A stretch of DNA of 64,000 bases from Paenibacillus sp. FSL K6-0276 (GCF_037977235.1 NZ_CP150276.1:3348001-3412000); one strand, 5' to 3'. Shown: positions 1 to 9,904, numbered from the stretch's first letter. Notes: a model not told the origin generated them from the sequence alone. Numbers and translations: made by a program.

Positions 1-424
1 GATAGGAGAGTTGTGCAAGCTCAACCTGAATAATACCCTCTCGCGTTTTGGCACGACCCGCAAAAATATCCAGAATAAGCTGCGTCCGATCAATAATCTT
101 AAGATCCAGAGCCTCTTCAAGGTTCCGTACTTGCGCTCCGGACAGTTCTTGATCAAAGATAGCCGTATTAGCTCCAAGACCATCAGCGGCCATTCGGAGC
201 TCTTCTACTTTGCCTTTGCCAATAAACCATCTAGAATCGGGCGTTTCCTTATTCTGACGAAGCACATCCAGGACTTCAACGCCTGCTGTTTCTGCTAATT
301 GCACCAATTCCTGCAGAGAAAGCTCTGGATCAATTCCTGTTCTTTTAATTTTATCTGTGACGAGACTTACCAATATCGCTCGATCTTGTACATCTGTTTC
401 CGTATCATGCGTAGTTATTGCCAT
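1..424 (-). CDS. hflX: GTPase HflX, N-terminal part (cut by window edge)
   Basis: Only the first 141 codons are inside the window; the GTPase domain lies beyond the left edge. The visible part is the HflX N-terminal domain, with DSRWFIGKGKVEEL and a conserved stretch ending in AGRAKTREGIIQVELAQL. HflX is a ribosome-associated GTPase that splits or rescues stalled ribosomes. The ATG at 424 is chosen because AAGGAG sits about 10 bases upstream; the ATG nine bases further upstream is too close to that site. It lies directly downstream of spoVK on the same strand, as in Bacillus. Confidence 0.88.
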   Translation of the reverse strand, partial: MAITTHDTETDVQDRAILVSLVTDKIKRTGIDPELSLQELVQLAETAGVEVLDVLRQNKETPDSRWFIGKGKVEELRMAADGLGANTAIFDQELSGAQVRNLEEALDLKIIDRTQLILDIFAGRAKTREGIIQVELAQLSY

Positions 425-464
425 GTATGCCATGCTCCTTATGACGGTGATAGAATCCTGTACT

Positions 465-1430
465 TCATAATTTGAAATCTTCTGTTCGAAGCGTCATTAA
501 TTCCTGCTTGCCCGGGCTGTTACTTTCATACTGATTTAACAACCTTACAGCCTGACCACGAACAGCTTTCTCAATGGCGTTGCGAACATACCGCGCATTA
601 CTGAAAGCATGAAGGCTTTCCGTCTTCTCTACTAACAAATGCTGTTTTAACTTGAGTGTCGCCTGAGGCATCAAAATATAGTCGCGCTCTTTTGCCATCA
701 ATTCAGCGATTTGCAGTAGTTGATCGATCGTATAATCGGGAAATTCCACCTGTATCGGAAAGCGTGAAGGAAGTCCGGGATTACTCATCAAAAAATACTC
801 CATCTCTCCAGAGTATCCAGCTAAGATAAGGATAAATTGACTACGATGATCCTCCATAGCCTTGACCAACGTATCAATCGCTTCTTTTCCAAAATCCTTT
901 TCTCCACCGCGAGCAAGACTATAAGCCTCATCGATAAACAAAATACCGCCCAAAGCCTTTTTCACCAGATCGCGAGTCTTCTGTGCAGTATGACCGATGT
1001 ATTCACCGACAAGGTCGGCTCTCTCCACCTCAATAAGATGTCCTTTGGTCAGCACACCCATACGCTGGAACAGCTTAGCTACGATTCTAGCCACGGTAGT
1101 CTTGCCAGTTCCGGGATTCCCTTTAAAGACCATGTGATACGCTTGCCCGCCACTTACAAGTCCTGCCTCAGCACGCATTTGAGCAATCTGTAACAAGGCG
1201 TAGATTTCAAAGACTAGCTCTTTGATATTGTCCAGACCCACTAAACCTTCCAATTCTTGCGTTAACTCTTGGAATAGGCTAGTGTGGCCGTGATTTTTTG
1301 GAGGCACCGGCCGGGTCTCTACAGAAGGGTTAGTTATAGCTGGAGGCTCTTGACTCCGCAATACAATATTGATTTGTCGAGACGGTCTTTCTTCCTCCCG
1401 TCCGCTGGCCGCTGCTACGCGTCCGCTCAT
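465..1430 (-). CDS. spoVK: Stage V sporulation protein K, AAA ATPase
   Basis: A 321-residue AAA+ ATPase of the CbbX/SpoVK family. Walker A GNPGTGKT is near residue 104 and Walker B ILFIDEAYSL follows, with sensor and arginine-finger regions after it (MSNPGLPSRFP). SpoVK is made during sporulation and is needed for mature spores. The ATG at 1430 has GAGGTG six bases upstream; the GTG three codons earlier overlaps that site and is less likely. The first 40 residues are polar and not conserved-looking. hflX follows after about 40 bases. Confidence 0.92.
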   Translation of the reverse strand: MSGRVAAASGREEERPSRQINIVLRSQEPPAITNPSVETRPVPPKNHGHTSLFQELTQELEGLVGLDNIKELVFEIYALLQIAQMRAEAGLVSGGQAYHMVFKGNPGTGKTTVARIVAKLFQRMGVLTKGHLIEVERADLVGEYIGHTAQKTRDLVKKALGGILFIDEAYSLARGGEKDFGKEAIDTLVKAMEDHRSQFILILAGYSGEMEYFLMSNPGLPSRFPIQVEFPDYTIDQLLQIAELMAKERDYILMPQATLKLKQHLLVEKTESLHAFSNARYVRNAIEKAVRGQAVRLLNQYESNSPGKQELMTLRTEDFKL

Positions 1431-1523
1431 CGGTATCACCTCATTATCCAGGGCTGACTTCTCTAATCAAGTCTATTCCGGCTTATGGAGTGTTATTAGA
1501 AGATTCGGGATATTTTGGACAAA

Positions 1524-2180
1524 TCACAGGAATAGCTGCTGAAGCTTCCATTTCGTGTAGGCTAGAATCTCGCGCGACTTATGCATAGTCATCGATAGAA
1601 CGTTTGATTCTGTAAGTCCTAACTCAGGATTCACATATCCGAGCTCATCTGCAATTTCATAAGACCGCCATCCATGATAAGTATGTGTAATGATAATCGC
1701 TGAAGACAAACCCTCACGTGTCATAATCTCTTTACTAAACAAAAGATTCTCGTAAGTGCTGGTAGCTTTATTCTCTACATAAATAGCACTCTCCGGCACA
1801 CCCTGAGCTACCAAATAATTTCGCATCCCTTGACCTTCGGTATATTGTAAATCTGGTTTATCTAAACCACCAGTAACAATAATACGAGGGAACATTCCCT
1901 CTCGATAAAGCTTCAGCCCGTAATCCAAGCGTTCCTTCAGTCCAGGGCTAGGCTCATCCCCCCACATCGACATGCCAAGAATGATCCCAGTGTCCGCTTT
2001 TTGCATAGGATCAGTCGTGGCAGCTTTATTAATATTCCTTAACGCATAAGCACACCACAACAATCCAGCAATCACAATAATCGTTAAAGCAATAAGCAAC
2101 GTTCGTTTTGACCAGAATCTGCGTTTTTTGGAAACAATCCGAATCGGGGAAGAGTCTCTTCCGTAGACGTACCATTCCAT
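1524..2180 (-). CDS. YdcF/SanA-like DUF218 membrane protein
   Basis: A 218-residue protein with a basic N-terminus, one membrane segment (LLIALTIIVIAGLLWCAYAL, about residues 28-47) and an extracytoplasmic DUF218 domain. Signature stretches are ADTGIILGMSMWGDEPSPG, VTGGLD and ENKATSTYENL. The family is linked to envelope functions, but the reaction is unproven. The ATG at 2180 is preferred because AGGAGG lies 9-10 bases upstream; an earlier in-frame ATG at 2225 overlaps the previous gene. It is probably cotranscribed with the DUF402 gene. Confidence 0.8.
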   Translation of the reverse strand: MEWYVYGRDSSPIRIVSKKRRFWSKRTLLIALTIIVIAGLLWCAYALRNINKAATTDPMQKADTGIILGMSMWGDEPSPGLKERLDYGLKLYREGMFPRIIVTGGLDKPDLQYTEGQGMRNYLVAQGVPESAIYVENKATSTYENLLFSKEIMTREGLSSAIIITHTYHGWRSYEIADELGYVNPELGLTESNVLSMTMHKSREILAYTKWKLQQLFL

Positions 2181-2184
2181 TTCT

Positions 2185-2739
2185 TTATTTCCTCCTGAAT
2201 TCTCCATGATGAAATAATTCGGCACGATGCTTCAAAGATAGTGAGAAATAAGGGAAAGCGTGAGCATCGATGCCGCGTAAAATAGTATTGGCCGTCTCCC
2301 AAGCGAGTTTATAATCGCTTTCTGAGATATCTTCCCTCTCCAGCGCTTCCTCCAATTCATCCTCATCAAGCAAAAAAACCTCGCCGTTCCAAAGCACAAC
2401 CACATCCAGATACAAATCATCAAACCACGGAACTCCTTGGTCTGTGACGCCTTGCACCTTGCAGGTGTCTATGTACCATTGAATAATATTTTGCCGTTCG
2501 TCAAACATAGCCGTCACAATATAGTGACTGTCTTTAGGGAAATATTGCAACCAGGAATAACCTTTATCCGCAATGCGATATGTATGCCGTCCATAGCTCT
2601 TCCACAGTGGTTCTTTCAGCCCGTAAATGGTATAAAGCGTAATATATCCGCTGAATTCCCGGCTCTCCACATAGCGGCAGGCAAAATGGCGACGCGTAAT
2701 CCGGCGCCAGTTGGCCCGGTCTCCGAATTTACGTTTCAT
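2185..2739 (-). CDS. DUF402 nucleoside di/triphosphatase-like protein
   Basis: A 184-residue DUF402 protein that resembles Bacillus YgaC and staphylococcal NtdP, which hydrolyse nucleoside tri- and diphosphates. Visible family features are YGRHTYRIADKGYSWLQYFPKD, IIQWYIDTCK and a conserved acidic cluster, WFDDLYLDVVV, followed by LDEDELEEAL, which would bind metal. The start has GGAGAGGG upstream. The downstream DUF218 gene begins five bases after its stop, so the two genes are probably translationally linked. Substrate is inferred from the family only. Confidence 0.8.
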   Translation of the reverse strand: MKRKFGDRANWRRITRRHFACRYVESREFSGYITLYTIYGLKEPLWKSYGRHTYRIADKGYSWLQYFPKDSHYIVTAMFDERQNIIQWYIDTCKVQGVTDQGVPWFDDLYLDVVVLWNGEVFLLDEDELEEALEREDISESDYKLAWETANTILRGIDAHAFPYFSLSLKHRAELFHHGEFRRK

Positions 2740-2846
2740 AGAAATTACCCTCTCCAGTATGGTGTCTTCAGCTTACCACATTTAGAGGATACACTCAAAA
2801 CATCCCGCAAAATACAGCAAATTATTCCTGTAGATGTAAGAAGAAA

Positions 2847-2892
2847 TAAAAAAAGCTGCCCCAAAAGTAGTCTTCACTACTTTTGAGACAGC
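2847..2892 (-). terminator. Rho-independent terminator after the PBP gene
   Basis: A 16-bp stem (GCTGCCCCAAAAGTAG at 2855-2870 pairing with CTACTTTTGAGACAGC) with a short loop, followed on the minus strand by a run of seven T. It closes the PBP1A transcript and separates it from the DUF402 gene. Confidence 0.85.
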
Positions 2893-2937
2893 CTCGATTA
2901 ATCGAAAAGTTTACTTTATGAAATTCCGACTCTTTTA

Positions 2938-5508
2938 CTACTGAACAGAAGAATCACCATTCACAAAGCCTGCCTCTTGATCGGGGCTTGTGGTTACATT
3001 CCCACTCTCATTCCCTGAACTTCCGCCTCCAGAAGGTATTTCTGGTGGGTTAGTAGGAATCGGAGTTGCTGACGGTGGGGGAGTAGTGAATTCAGGCAAG
3101 GTTCCTGTTCCACCATTATCCCCTCCTCCATTGTTGCCACCACCATTATTACCACCATTGCCATTATCCCAACCATTGTCTCCACCATCCTCAGGTGTTG
3201 GTGTCGGTAGATTAGGATCAATGGTTGGTTCAGGTGTTGGCACTTCATCTTGCACAGAGACAGTAACCACATTCGATGGTTCACTTTCCAGTTGGGTTGC
3301 AGGATCATAAGAAGTAACATAATACTCGTAAACCAGACCAGGCATTGCACTAAAGTCCCCTGCACTAGTCGTGACCGTATTTAACAGTAAGCTAAAATCA
3401 GCCTCGGAGGTCTCTCTACGATATATACGATACTCTATTCCTGCTACAGGAACTGCCTGCCAGCTGAGATTTACTGTCATCGTAGATGGATCATAAGCTG
3501 CTGTAAGTCCACTAATGTTCTTAGCTGGTTCAGGCGTTTCTGTAGGTTCAGGAGCTATAACATTATCTAGCTGCGGGAAGGATTTCTTAGGAACATCCTT
3601 TAATGCTTCCTCCATTACCTTACCCCAGAATGCTGCGGCAAGCCCACTGCTATTCTTAAGCAGATGCTTCTTGCTTGGCTTGTCATAACCCATCCACACT
3701 GCTGCTGTCCATTCTGGTGTATAACCTACAAACCATACGTCGCGATTCGAACTGATTCCAGAATATCCGCTTTGAGTCGTACCGGTCTTACCGGCAACAG
3801 GACGGTCAATTCTTGCTTTTTTACCCGTACCACTTTCTACAACCTTTTGCATCATCTCTGTCATTTGATAAGCCGTCTCCTGACTCATAACACGTTCAGG
3901 CGTTGTATTGGCTTTAAAGACGGTCTCTCCACTGCTGTCAGAGATCGATTTAATGGAATAAGATTCTCGTAGTTCACCGCCATTTGCAAAAGCACTGTAG
4001 GCTTGTGCCATTTCCAGTGTATTCGTTCCTTTGCTCATGCCTCCGAGAGCGAGCGAGAGATTCTTGTCCTCATCTTCCAGACCAATACCCAGTTTCTTGG
4101 CGAATTTAAATCCAGTATTCACTCCAATTTCATTAAGCAGCCAGACCGAAGGAATATTCTCCGATTTCTGTATAGCATCACTCATACTGATACTCTTTGA
4201 ATACCCGTGAAGGTTGGTCGGACAATAGTTTGAGAAACACTGCTTCTCGTTACTTAACGTAGAATTCATGTTGTACTTTCCAGTTTCCAGTGCTGGAGCG
4301 TAAGAAACGATTGGTTTAAAGGCAGAACCTGGAGAACGTCGGCTGCCAGTTACACGACTGTAGCCTTTTTTCTCATAATTCCGTCCACCAAGGAGTGCGA
4401 CAATGCCACCATTCTCTTGATTAACGATGGTTATAGAACCTTGTACCAGCTCGTCATCTACACTCTTCTCGAAGTTATCACTGTCTGCAAAAGCGTCCTC
4501 TACGGTTTCTTGAGCATGTTTATCCATCGTCGTGTAAATCTTATAACCACCAATATTCAGATCATCTTCGGACAAGCCAAACTTCTCTTCCGCTTCTTCC
4601 ACTGCGAAATCAATAAAAGCTTGATAACGCTGTTTCTTTACAGGCGGCTTATAATTATAATCCACGGCTTGTGCTTCGTTTTTCTCTTGCTCTGTAATGT
4701 AACCTTGCTCATACATAAGCTGAAGCACTACTGCGCGACGTTCCTTTGAAAGTTCCGGATTGCGGAGGGGGTTGTACCGAGACGGCCCCTTTGGCATCGC
4801 AGCCAATGTCGCGATTTCCCAAACCTTAAGATCATTCAGATCGCTCTTGCCAAAATATCTTTCCGAGGCTGCTTTAATTCCGTAGATCGTACCCCCAAAG
4901 TTTATTCGGTTTAGGTACATGGTAATGATCTCTTCTTTAGATTTCTGGTTCTCTAACGCTACTGCAATGGATACCTCGGTCGCTTTACGGAAAAATGTCT
5001 TATCCCGTGTCAAAAAGATGTTTTTGGCTAGCTGCTGAGTAATGGTACTCCCACCTTCTACCATGCTGCGTGCAGCAATATCTTTTACCGCTGCCCGGCC
5101 GATAGACCATAAATCCACACCAGAGTGTTCGAAGAAGCGTTTATCTTCTGTAGCCACAAAGGCATTGATCAATAACGGTGGGATCTTCTCATACTCTACA
5201 GGATCACTTTTCTCAAGGGATAATTCGCCGATTAAATTAGCATTGCGGTCATATACTTTTGTAGTTTCATTAACGGTTAGCTTATCTTGGTTCTCTAGGA
5301 GAAGTTTTTGCCCATTCAGCATAATGAACAGATAACCGCCGAGTGCACAGAAAATGGCCAACGCCGTAGCAAAGAACAAGCTCCACAGCACACGCTTCTT
5401 AGTCAAAAATTTCTTTTTCTTCTTACTTTTCGGTTTTGGTTTTGAATTGGAATTGGACGATCCTCTATTTCTATTATTATTCGTCCTTGATGTATCGTCT
5501 CTAGACAT
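2938..5508 (-). CDS. ponA: Class A penicillin-binding protein (PBP1A type)
   Basis: An 856-residue bifunctional peptidoglycan synthase. After a basic, Asn/Ser-rich cytoplasmic tail there is one membrane segment (about 40-63). The GT51 glycosyltransferase has catalytic Glu121 in EDKRFFEH and GGSTITQQLAKN near 152. The transpeptidase has SAFK (Ser395), SEN (449-451) and KTGTT (574-578). A fibronectin type III-like domain (about 660-750) and a long Gly/Asn/Pro/Thr-rich C-terminal tail follow. AGGAGG is four bases before the ATG. The tail is longer than in minimal PBP1 proteins. The ponA name is by family; other class A paralogs cannot be excluded. Confidence 0.9.
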   Translation of the reverse strand: MSRDDTSRTNNNRNRGSSNSNSKPKPKSKKKKKFLTKKRVLWSLFFATALAIFCALGGYLFIMLNGQKLLLENQDKLTVNETTKVYDRNANLIGELSLEKSDPVEYEKIPPLLINAFVATEDKRFFEHSGVDLWSIGRAAVKDIAARSMVEGGSTITQQLAKNIFLTRDKTFFRKATEVSIAVALENQKSKEEIITMYLNRINFGGTIYGIKAASERYFGKSDLNDLKVWEIATLAAMPKGPSRYNPLRNPELSKERRAVVLQLMYEQGYITEQEKNEAQAVDYNYKPPVKKQRYQAFIDFAVEEAEEKFGLSEDDLNIGGYKIYTTMDKHAQETVEDAFADSDNFEKSVDDELVQGSITIVNQENGGIVALLGGRNYEKKGYSRVTGSRRSPGSAFKPIVSYAPALETGKYNMNSTLSNEKQCFSNYCPTNLHGYSKSISMSDAIQKSENIPSVWLLNEIGVNTGFKFAKKLGIGLEDEDKNLSLALGGMSKGTNTLEMAQAYSAFANGGELRESYSIKSISDSSGETVFKANTTPERVMSQETAYQMTEMMQKVVESGTGKKARIDRPVAGKTGTTQSGYSGISSNRDVWFVGYTPEWTAAVWMGYDKPSKKHLLKNSSGLAAAFWGKVMEEALKDVPKKSFPQLDNVIAPEPTETPEPAKNISGLTAAYDPSTMTVNLSWQAVPVAGIEYRIYRRETSEADFSLLLNTVTTSAGDFSAMPGLVYEYYVTSYDPATQLESEPSNVVTVSVQDEVPTPEPTIDPNLPTPTPEDGGDNGWDNGNGGNNGGGNNGGGDNGGTGTLPEFTTPPPSATPIPTNPPEIPSGGGSSGNESGNVTTSPDQEAGFVNGDSSVQ

Positions 5509-5559
5509 GATGCCTCCTGACTCCCTTCCTTGAATAAATCATAAATGGTCATCCTTGAA

Positions 5560-5588
5560 TGAAAAGAACAACCTTCTCAGGTTGCTCT
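5560..5588 (-). terminator. Terminator after hfq
   Basis: GAGCAACC and GGTTGTTC form an 8-bp stem with a six-base loop on the minus strand, followed by TTTTCATT. It lies between the hfq stop and the start of the PBP gene. Confidence 0.7.
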
Positions 5589-5648
5589 CTCACACTCTAT
5601 TCAAACGATTTATTAACAAGAAAGGTTTCACTTCAAATTTGTTAATTG

Positions 5649-5888
5649 TTATTCTTCGTTACTATTGTCCTGCATGAGTGACACACTGCGCTGTGGTGTA
5701 AATGTGGAAATCGCATGCTTATACACCATTTGCTGACGCCCATCACTGTCAATAACGATTGTAAAATTGTCGAACGCTTTAATAATTCCCCGGATTTGAA
5801 AACCGTTGGTAAGATATACTGTAGCAGGGATATTTTCTTTGCGTAGTTGGTTCAAGAATGTATCTTGGATGTTAATGGACTTGTTCAT
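5649..5888 (-). CDS. hfq: RNA chaperone Hfq
   Basis: A 79-residue Sm-like RNA chaperone. The start at 5888 ([20 protein letters not shown]) has GGGGG eight bases upstream; an upstream in-frame ATG would add 16 unlikely residues. Sm1 ([20 protein letters not shown] type, here [14 protein letters not shown]) and Sm2 ([10 protein letters not shown], the YKHA motif) are intact. The hexamer binds small RNAs and mRNAs. It follows miaA by 19 bases, the usual miaA-hfq pair. Confidence 0.96.
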   Translation of the reverse strand: MNKSINIQDTFLNQLRKENIPATVYLTNGFQIRGIIKAFDNFTIVIDSDGRQQMVYKHAISTFTPQRSVSLMQDNSNEE

Positions 5889-5907
5889 ATGACGTACCCC
5901 CAATGGT

Positions 5908-6888
5908 TCAATTATATTGTTCAGAAGTATATTCAAGACCTGAGAGAAACTTTCCTGCTATTATAGCACGTATTTTCGAGAAATTCTCAGAAAAGTTTTG
6001 TTCACCTTCGACATCGATCCACTCGATTTCCTTCATGTGGCGAAACCATGACAACTGTCTTTTGGCGAATCGGCGAGTATCGCGTTTGAGCAGTATCACA
6101 GCTTCCTCTAGCGTCAGTTCTCCCGCGAGGTAAGCGGCGATTTCCTTGTAGCCCAGCCCCTGCATGGACACAAGGCTTCTGCTGTAACCGTTATCCAGCA
6201 GTCCTTTTACCTCAGCAATAAGACCATCTGCAAGCATGCTATCAATTCGGTCCTCAATACGTTTATATAGTATTTTCCGGTCCATTGTCAAACCTATAAG
6301 GCATAAGTCATAGGACGACTCCTTCTTTTGAGCTGCATGAGAAGCGGAAAGTGTGGTGTTTGTCTGGTGATGAATTTCCAGAGCCCGTATAATTCTACGA
6401 CGGTCATTCGGATGCAATTTCGCCGCACTGACCGGATCAACCGCTTCAAGTCTGGCATGCAATGCAAGCGCTCCATGTTCTTCTGCAAATTGATCCTGTT
6501 CTTTACGGAAAGCTTCGTCAGCCACAGCTTCAGAGAATTGAAAACCGTAACACAAGGACTCAATATATAGACCCGTCCCTCCTACAATTAATGGAAGTTT
6601 CCCACGGCTGCTTATCTCTTCGATAAGTCTGCTACCTTGATCCTGAAATTCAGCAGCAGAATATGGGTCCTGCGGATCATGAATATCGATTAGGTGGTGA
6701 GGAATGCCCATCATTTCAGCTGGAGTAATCTTAGCTGTACCAATATCCATACCACGATAAACCTGCATCGAATCGCCAGAAATGATCTCTGCGTTATATG
6801 CGGCCGCAAGCTCCAGACTTAATCTGGTTTTACCTACAGCTGTTGGTCCTAATAGAACTAGAACCTTATGTCTCTCTTTAGTTGTCAA
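5908..6888 (-). CDS. miaA: tRNA dimethylallyltransferase MiaA
   Basis: A 326-residue enzyme that transfers a dimethylallyl group to N6 of A37 in tRNAs reading UNN codons. The P-loop is GPTAVGKT (14-21), followed by [17 protein letters not shown] and [10 protein letters not shown], all diagnostic. The start is TTG at 6888, with GGGGTG seven bases upstream, and it overlaps the end of the methyltransferase gene by 11 bases, implying coupling. miaB, which acts next on the same base, is also in this window near 60 kb. Confidence 0.96.
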   Translation of the reverse strand: MTTKERHKVLVLLGPTAVGKTRLSLELAAAYNAEIISGDSMQVYRGMDIGTAKITPAEMMGIPHHLIDIHDPQDPYSAAEFQDQGSRLIEEISSRGKLPLIVGGTGLYIESLCYGFQFSEAVADEAFRKEQDQFAEEHGALALHARLEAVDPVSAAKLHPNDRRRIIRALEIHHQTNTTLSASHAAQKKESSYDLCLIGLTMDRKILYKRIEDRIDSMLADGLIAEVKGLLDNGYSRSLVSMQGLGYKEIAAYLAGELTLEEAVILLKRDTRRFAKRQLSWFRHMKEIEWIDVEGEQNFSENFSKIRAIIAGKFLSGLEYTSEQYN

Positions 6889-7657
6889 TGTGTATCACCC
6901 CGTACGATGTTTTGGAGTTGCTCCGAAGCAGCTCTGTAAAGCCAAGCCTTTCGAATTCGCCGCTTAAAGCTTTCTCTTTCAAAAGAACAGTTTTACGAGC
7001 AACTCTAACTGCCTCAGCTACACTCTCTAGTGATAATGCTGCACGATTAGCAAACTGACGCAGTGGGGAAATCGAAGCAGAACCAGTCAGTGGCACCCGG
7101 AACATAGGATCGAAGTACACAATATCTATGCTTCGATCCGGTAGAGCACGTAAGTAGTCCAAATGTTCACTATGCACGACATTAATTCTACGCAAGGCCT
7201 CATTAACCATTACTTGCCCAGAGGTATAGTGACGCATCCCTTCATAGAGCAGCGCGTACAGCGGCAATGAGCTCTCCAGAGCGGTAACCTCTGAGGACTC
7301 GCCACCATGCACAGCAAACAGCAAGGAATCAGCGCCTAGACCCGCTGTGCAGTCTAACACACTATCTCCGGGAAGCATTCGAGCGGCGACAAGCATCGGT
7401 TCTATATCACCCTTTAGAATTCGTTTCGCGCGAACGAAACCCATGCTCGGGTGAAACTCCATAGGCTCCATCCCTAATCGATGTAAACGAACTGCTTCTT
7501 GAGAAAGAATTAGAATATCCTCATCTCCGTAGTGTTCTACCATCTTGGGTATGGAGAATTTCTCACGTGGAGCGTAATTACAGCCCGTTCTCTCTGCGAG
7601 ATTTCGAGCCCGCTCTACAATTTCCATTATCGGGCTATAACCCGTAGTTATAATCAT
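6878..7657 (-). CDS. Class I SAM-dependent methyltransferase (RsmJ-like)
   Basis: A 259-residue Rossmann methyltransferase. Motif I is VLDCTAGLGADS (about 100-111), and DPMF follows near 173, similar to the DPMY of the 16S rRNA m2G methyltransferase RsmJ (YhiQ). The real target is not shown by sequence. The ATG at 7657 has GGAGG four bases upstream; the in-frame ATG 15 bases earlier has no clear site. It is coupled to miaA, which supports a role in RNA modification (inference). Confidence 0.7.
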   Translation of the reverse strand: MIITTGYSPIMEIVERARNLAERTGCNYAPREKFSIPKMVEHYGDEDILILSQEAVRLHRLGMEPMEFHPSMGFVRAKRILKGDIEPMLVAARMLPGDSVLDCTAGLGADSLLFAVHGGESSEVTALESSLPLYALLYEGMRHYTSGQVMVNEALRRINVVHSEHLDYLRALPDRSIDIVYFDPMFRVPLTGSASISPLRQFANRAALSLESVAEAVRVARKTVLLKEKALSGEFERLGFTELLRSNSKTSYGVIHIDN

Positions 7658-7730
7658 GTTGCCTCCAGTCATACTTACAACAAATTTCTATATAAGTTGA
7701 TCTTAAAAACATTCTAAAAGGAAGAGTGAC

Positions 7731-7850
7731 GGAGGGGAAGTTTGGAACTGTAGGAGCGATAGCGACCGCCTTTGTCCCCGGATTTCAACCGTGAAACACG
7801 GTATATAATCAAGAAATCCGGGGACAACAGCGGCCGGAAGTCCAAGCATT
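7731..7850. repeat. Large nested hairpin element, possible dispersed repeat
   Basis: GTCCCCGGATTTC (7774-7786) is exactly repeated in inverted form at 7813-7825, and pairing extends outward to CCGC/GCGG at 7767-7833 with two mismatches. Inside the loop there is a second perfect stem, ACCGTG (7788-7793) and CACGGT (7797-7802). There is no T-run, so it is not a simple terminator. It sits between the start of the methyltransferase gene and the end of mutL, in an otherwise gene-free 255-base gap. Confidence 0.6.
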
Positions 7851-7912
7851 CACCGCAGTCACGCAATTACCTTAATAGAAAAATTTCAAGTTCAACTAAT
7901 ATAGACTTACAA

Positions 7913-9904
7913 TTACATCACCCGTTTGAACAATTTCTCTAAATCATAGGATGAAAACGAAATCACAATCGGTCGCCCATGTGGACAAGTATACGGCTGC
8001 CTACATGCTGCCAGACGAGACAACAATGCCTCGACTTCCTGTTCTGTTAGTTTCTGGTTAGCTTTAATGGATGCTTTACATGAACACAGAATAGATGATT
8101 TCTCTCGCAGCTTCGCTAGGTCAATCAATCGTTCACTTAAGACCCACTCCGCCATTTCTTCAACGATCGCTTTCTCCTCACCTTCAGGAAACCAATAAGG
8201 CAAAGACCGAATCAGAAAGGTCTGTCCACCAAAATGTTCAAGGTATACTCCAGCCTGTTGAAACCAATGTAGACGTTCACTGAGTTGACGGCTTTCCGAA
8301 GGGGTGAACTCAAGCGTAATTGGCAAAAGCAGATCCTGAGAAGCATCTTCAGGACGACCGAATTTCTCATAAAAATATTCGTAATTTATACGTTCGTGAG
8401 CCGCATGTTGATCGATGAGATACAGCCCTCCGTCATTCTGAGCGATAATATAAGTCCCATGATGCTGACCAATATAATTTAGTTCTGGGAAGGCCGGAAG
8501 TCCAGATTCTTCATGGACTGGCGGTGCCCATAACGCTTGGGCAGAAGGGATCTGCTTCTGCGGCGATGAAGTTTCTTGCGGACGGTAGCTATTAGCATAG
8601 TTGTTGCTCACATTATTTTGAAGTCCTTGCGAAGAGGAAGACTGGTATCCTGACCCATAGGATGGAGCCGTTTCACGGGTCACCGGATTATCAGTCAGCC
8701 CCTCCTTCCTGAACTCACGGGCGCTGTGCTCAACATTTGATGGTTGTTGTCTACTAAAAGAACTACCAGATCCCTGAGGAACTGAATCCTTGCCCACCTC
8801 AGTCGATGGCGGTGGCGGAACTGCTCCTTTGGAAAAAGCAAACTGCTCCTGAATAAATGAACTGCTGCCCTTCGGTCCGATGGTTTCTTTACCTGGTCGC
8901 GGAATCAGACTTTGCCCCAGCAATACCTTACGGATTTCCTGTTCCACAAACGTGTAAAGCTCATTCTCTTTACTAAATCGAACCTCCAGCTTAGCCGGAT
9001 GAACATTGACATCCACAAGAGAAGGATGCATGTCCAGTTCGAGCACCAGCAGCGGATATCGGTTAATCGGAAGCAAAGTATGATATGCACGCATGATCGC
9101 TGCATTCAGACCATTGCTGCGAATATATCGTCCTCCCACAATGGTAGTTACTGCGTTTCGATTCGAGCGTGTCCATTCCGGACGGCTTATATAACCAGAA
9201 ATGCGGTAATCCAAGTCCTCCGCCGTAATCGGCAGCATAGCCTTGGCTGCGGAGGTTCCGTACACCGCAGCGATCACTTGCAGCAGATCACCATTACCAA
9301 GCGTGTGCAGCAGCTGATTGCCATTATGATGCAAGGTAAAAGAGATTCCCGGATGGGCTAATGCCATTCGATACATGGCATCCGATATATGACCAAGCTC
9401 CGTCTGTATACTTTTCATATATTTCAGCCTTGCCGGCGTATTAAAAAATAATTCACGCACCGCTAGATCGCTCCCACGGCCCGAAGGGGAATCCTCATTC
9501 CGAATTAAATTACCACCCTCAATATCAATCAGGCGTCCTTTGCCGTCATCGGCAGTAGCCGTTAGAAGAGAGACTTTGGATACCGCAGCAATACTGGGGA
9601 GCGCCTCACCACGGAACCCTAAGCTTGTGATCTGGAATAGATCACGCCCATTAGCGATTTTACTTGTGGCGTGACGATAAAAGGCGGTCTCGCAATCCTC
9701 AGGCTCGATCCCCGAGCCGTTATCTTTCACTCGGATGCTCTGTAAACCGCCTTCTTCTACCGAAACCTCAATCCTTGTGCTTCCTGCGTCAATAGCATTC
9801 TCAACTAGCTCCTTCACAACAGAAGCTGGTCGCTCTACAACTTCACCCGCAGCAATCTGGTTGGCAATATGCTCGTCCAATATATGAATTTTGGCCAATT
9901 TCAT
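7913..9904 (-). CDS. mutL: DNA mismatch repair protein MutL
   Basis: A 663-residue MutL. The N-terminal GHKL ATPase has ELVENAIDAG, DNGSGI, HATSKI and GFRGEALPSI. A low-complexity linker rich in Ser, Gln, Pro and Asn (about 345-465) follows. The C-terminal endonuclease carries DQHAAHERINYE, which fits the DQHA(X)2E(X)4E metal site near residue 495, and CPHGRP near 640. It therefore belongs to the endonuclease-type MutL of bacteria without MutH. It starts 26 bases downstream of mutS and is in the same operon. Confidence 0.97.
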   Translation of the reverse strand: MKLAKIHILDEHIANQIAAGEVVERPASVVKELVENAIDAGSTRIEVSVEEGGLQSIRVKDNGSGIEPEDCETAFYRHATSKIANGRDLFQITSLGFRGEALPSIAAVSKVSLLTATADDGKGRLIDIEGGNLIRNEDSPSGRGSDLAVRELFFNTPARLKYMKSIQTELGHISDAMYRMALAHPGISFTLHHNGNQLLHTLGNGDLLQVIAAVYGTSAAKAMLPITAEDLDYRISGYISRPEWTRSNRNAVTTIVGGRYIRSNGLNAAIMRAYHTLLPINRYPLLVLELDMHPSLVDVNVHPAKLEVRFSKENELYTFVEQEIRKVLLGQSLIPRPGKETIGPKGSSSFIQEQFAFSKGAVPPPPSTEVGKDSVPQGSGSSFSRQQPSNVEHSAREFRKEGLTDNPVTRETAPSYGSGYQSSSSQGLQNNVSNNYANSYRPQETSSPQKQIPSAQALWAPPVHEESGLPAFPELNYIGQHHGTYIIAQNDGGLYLIDQHAAHERINYEYFYEKFGRPEDASQDLLLPITLEFTPSESRQLSERLHWFQQAGVYLEHFGGQTFLIRSLPYWFPEGEEKAIVEEMAEWVLSERLIDLAKLREKSSILCSCKASIKANQKLTEQEVEALLSRLAACRQPYTCPHGRPIVISFSSYDLEKLFKRVM

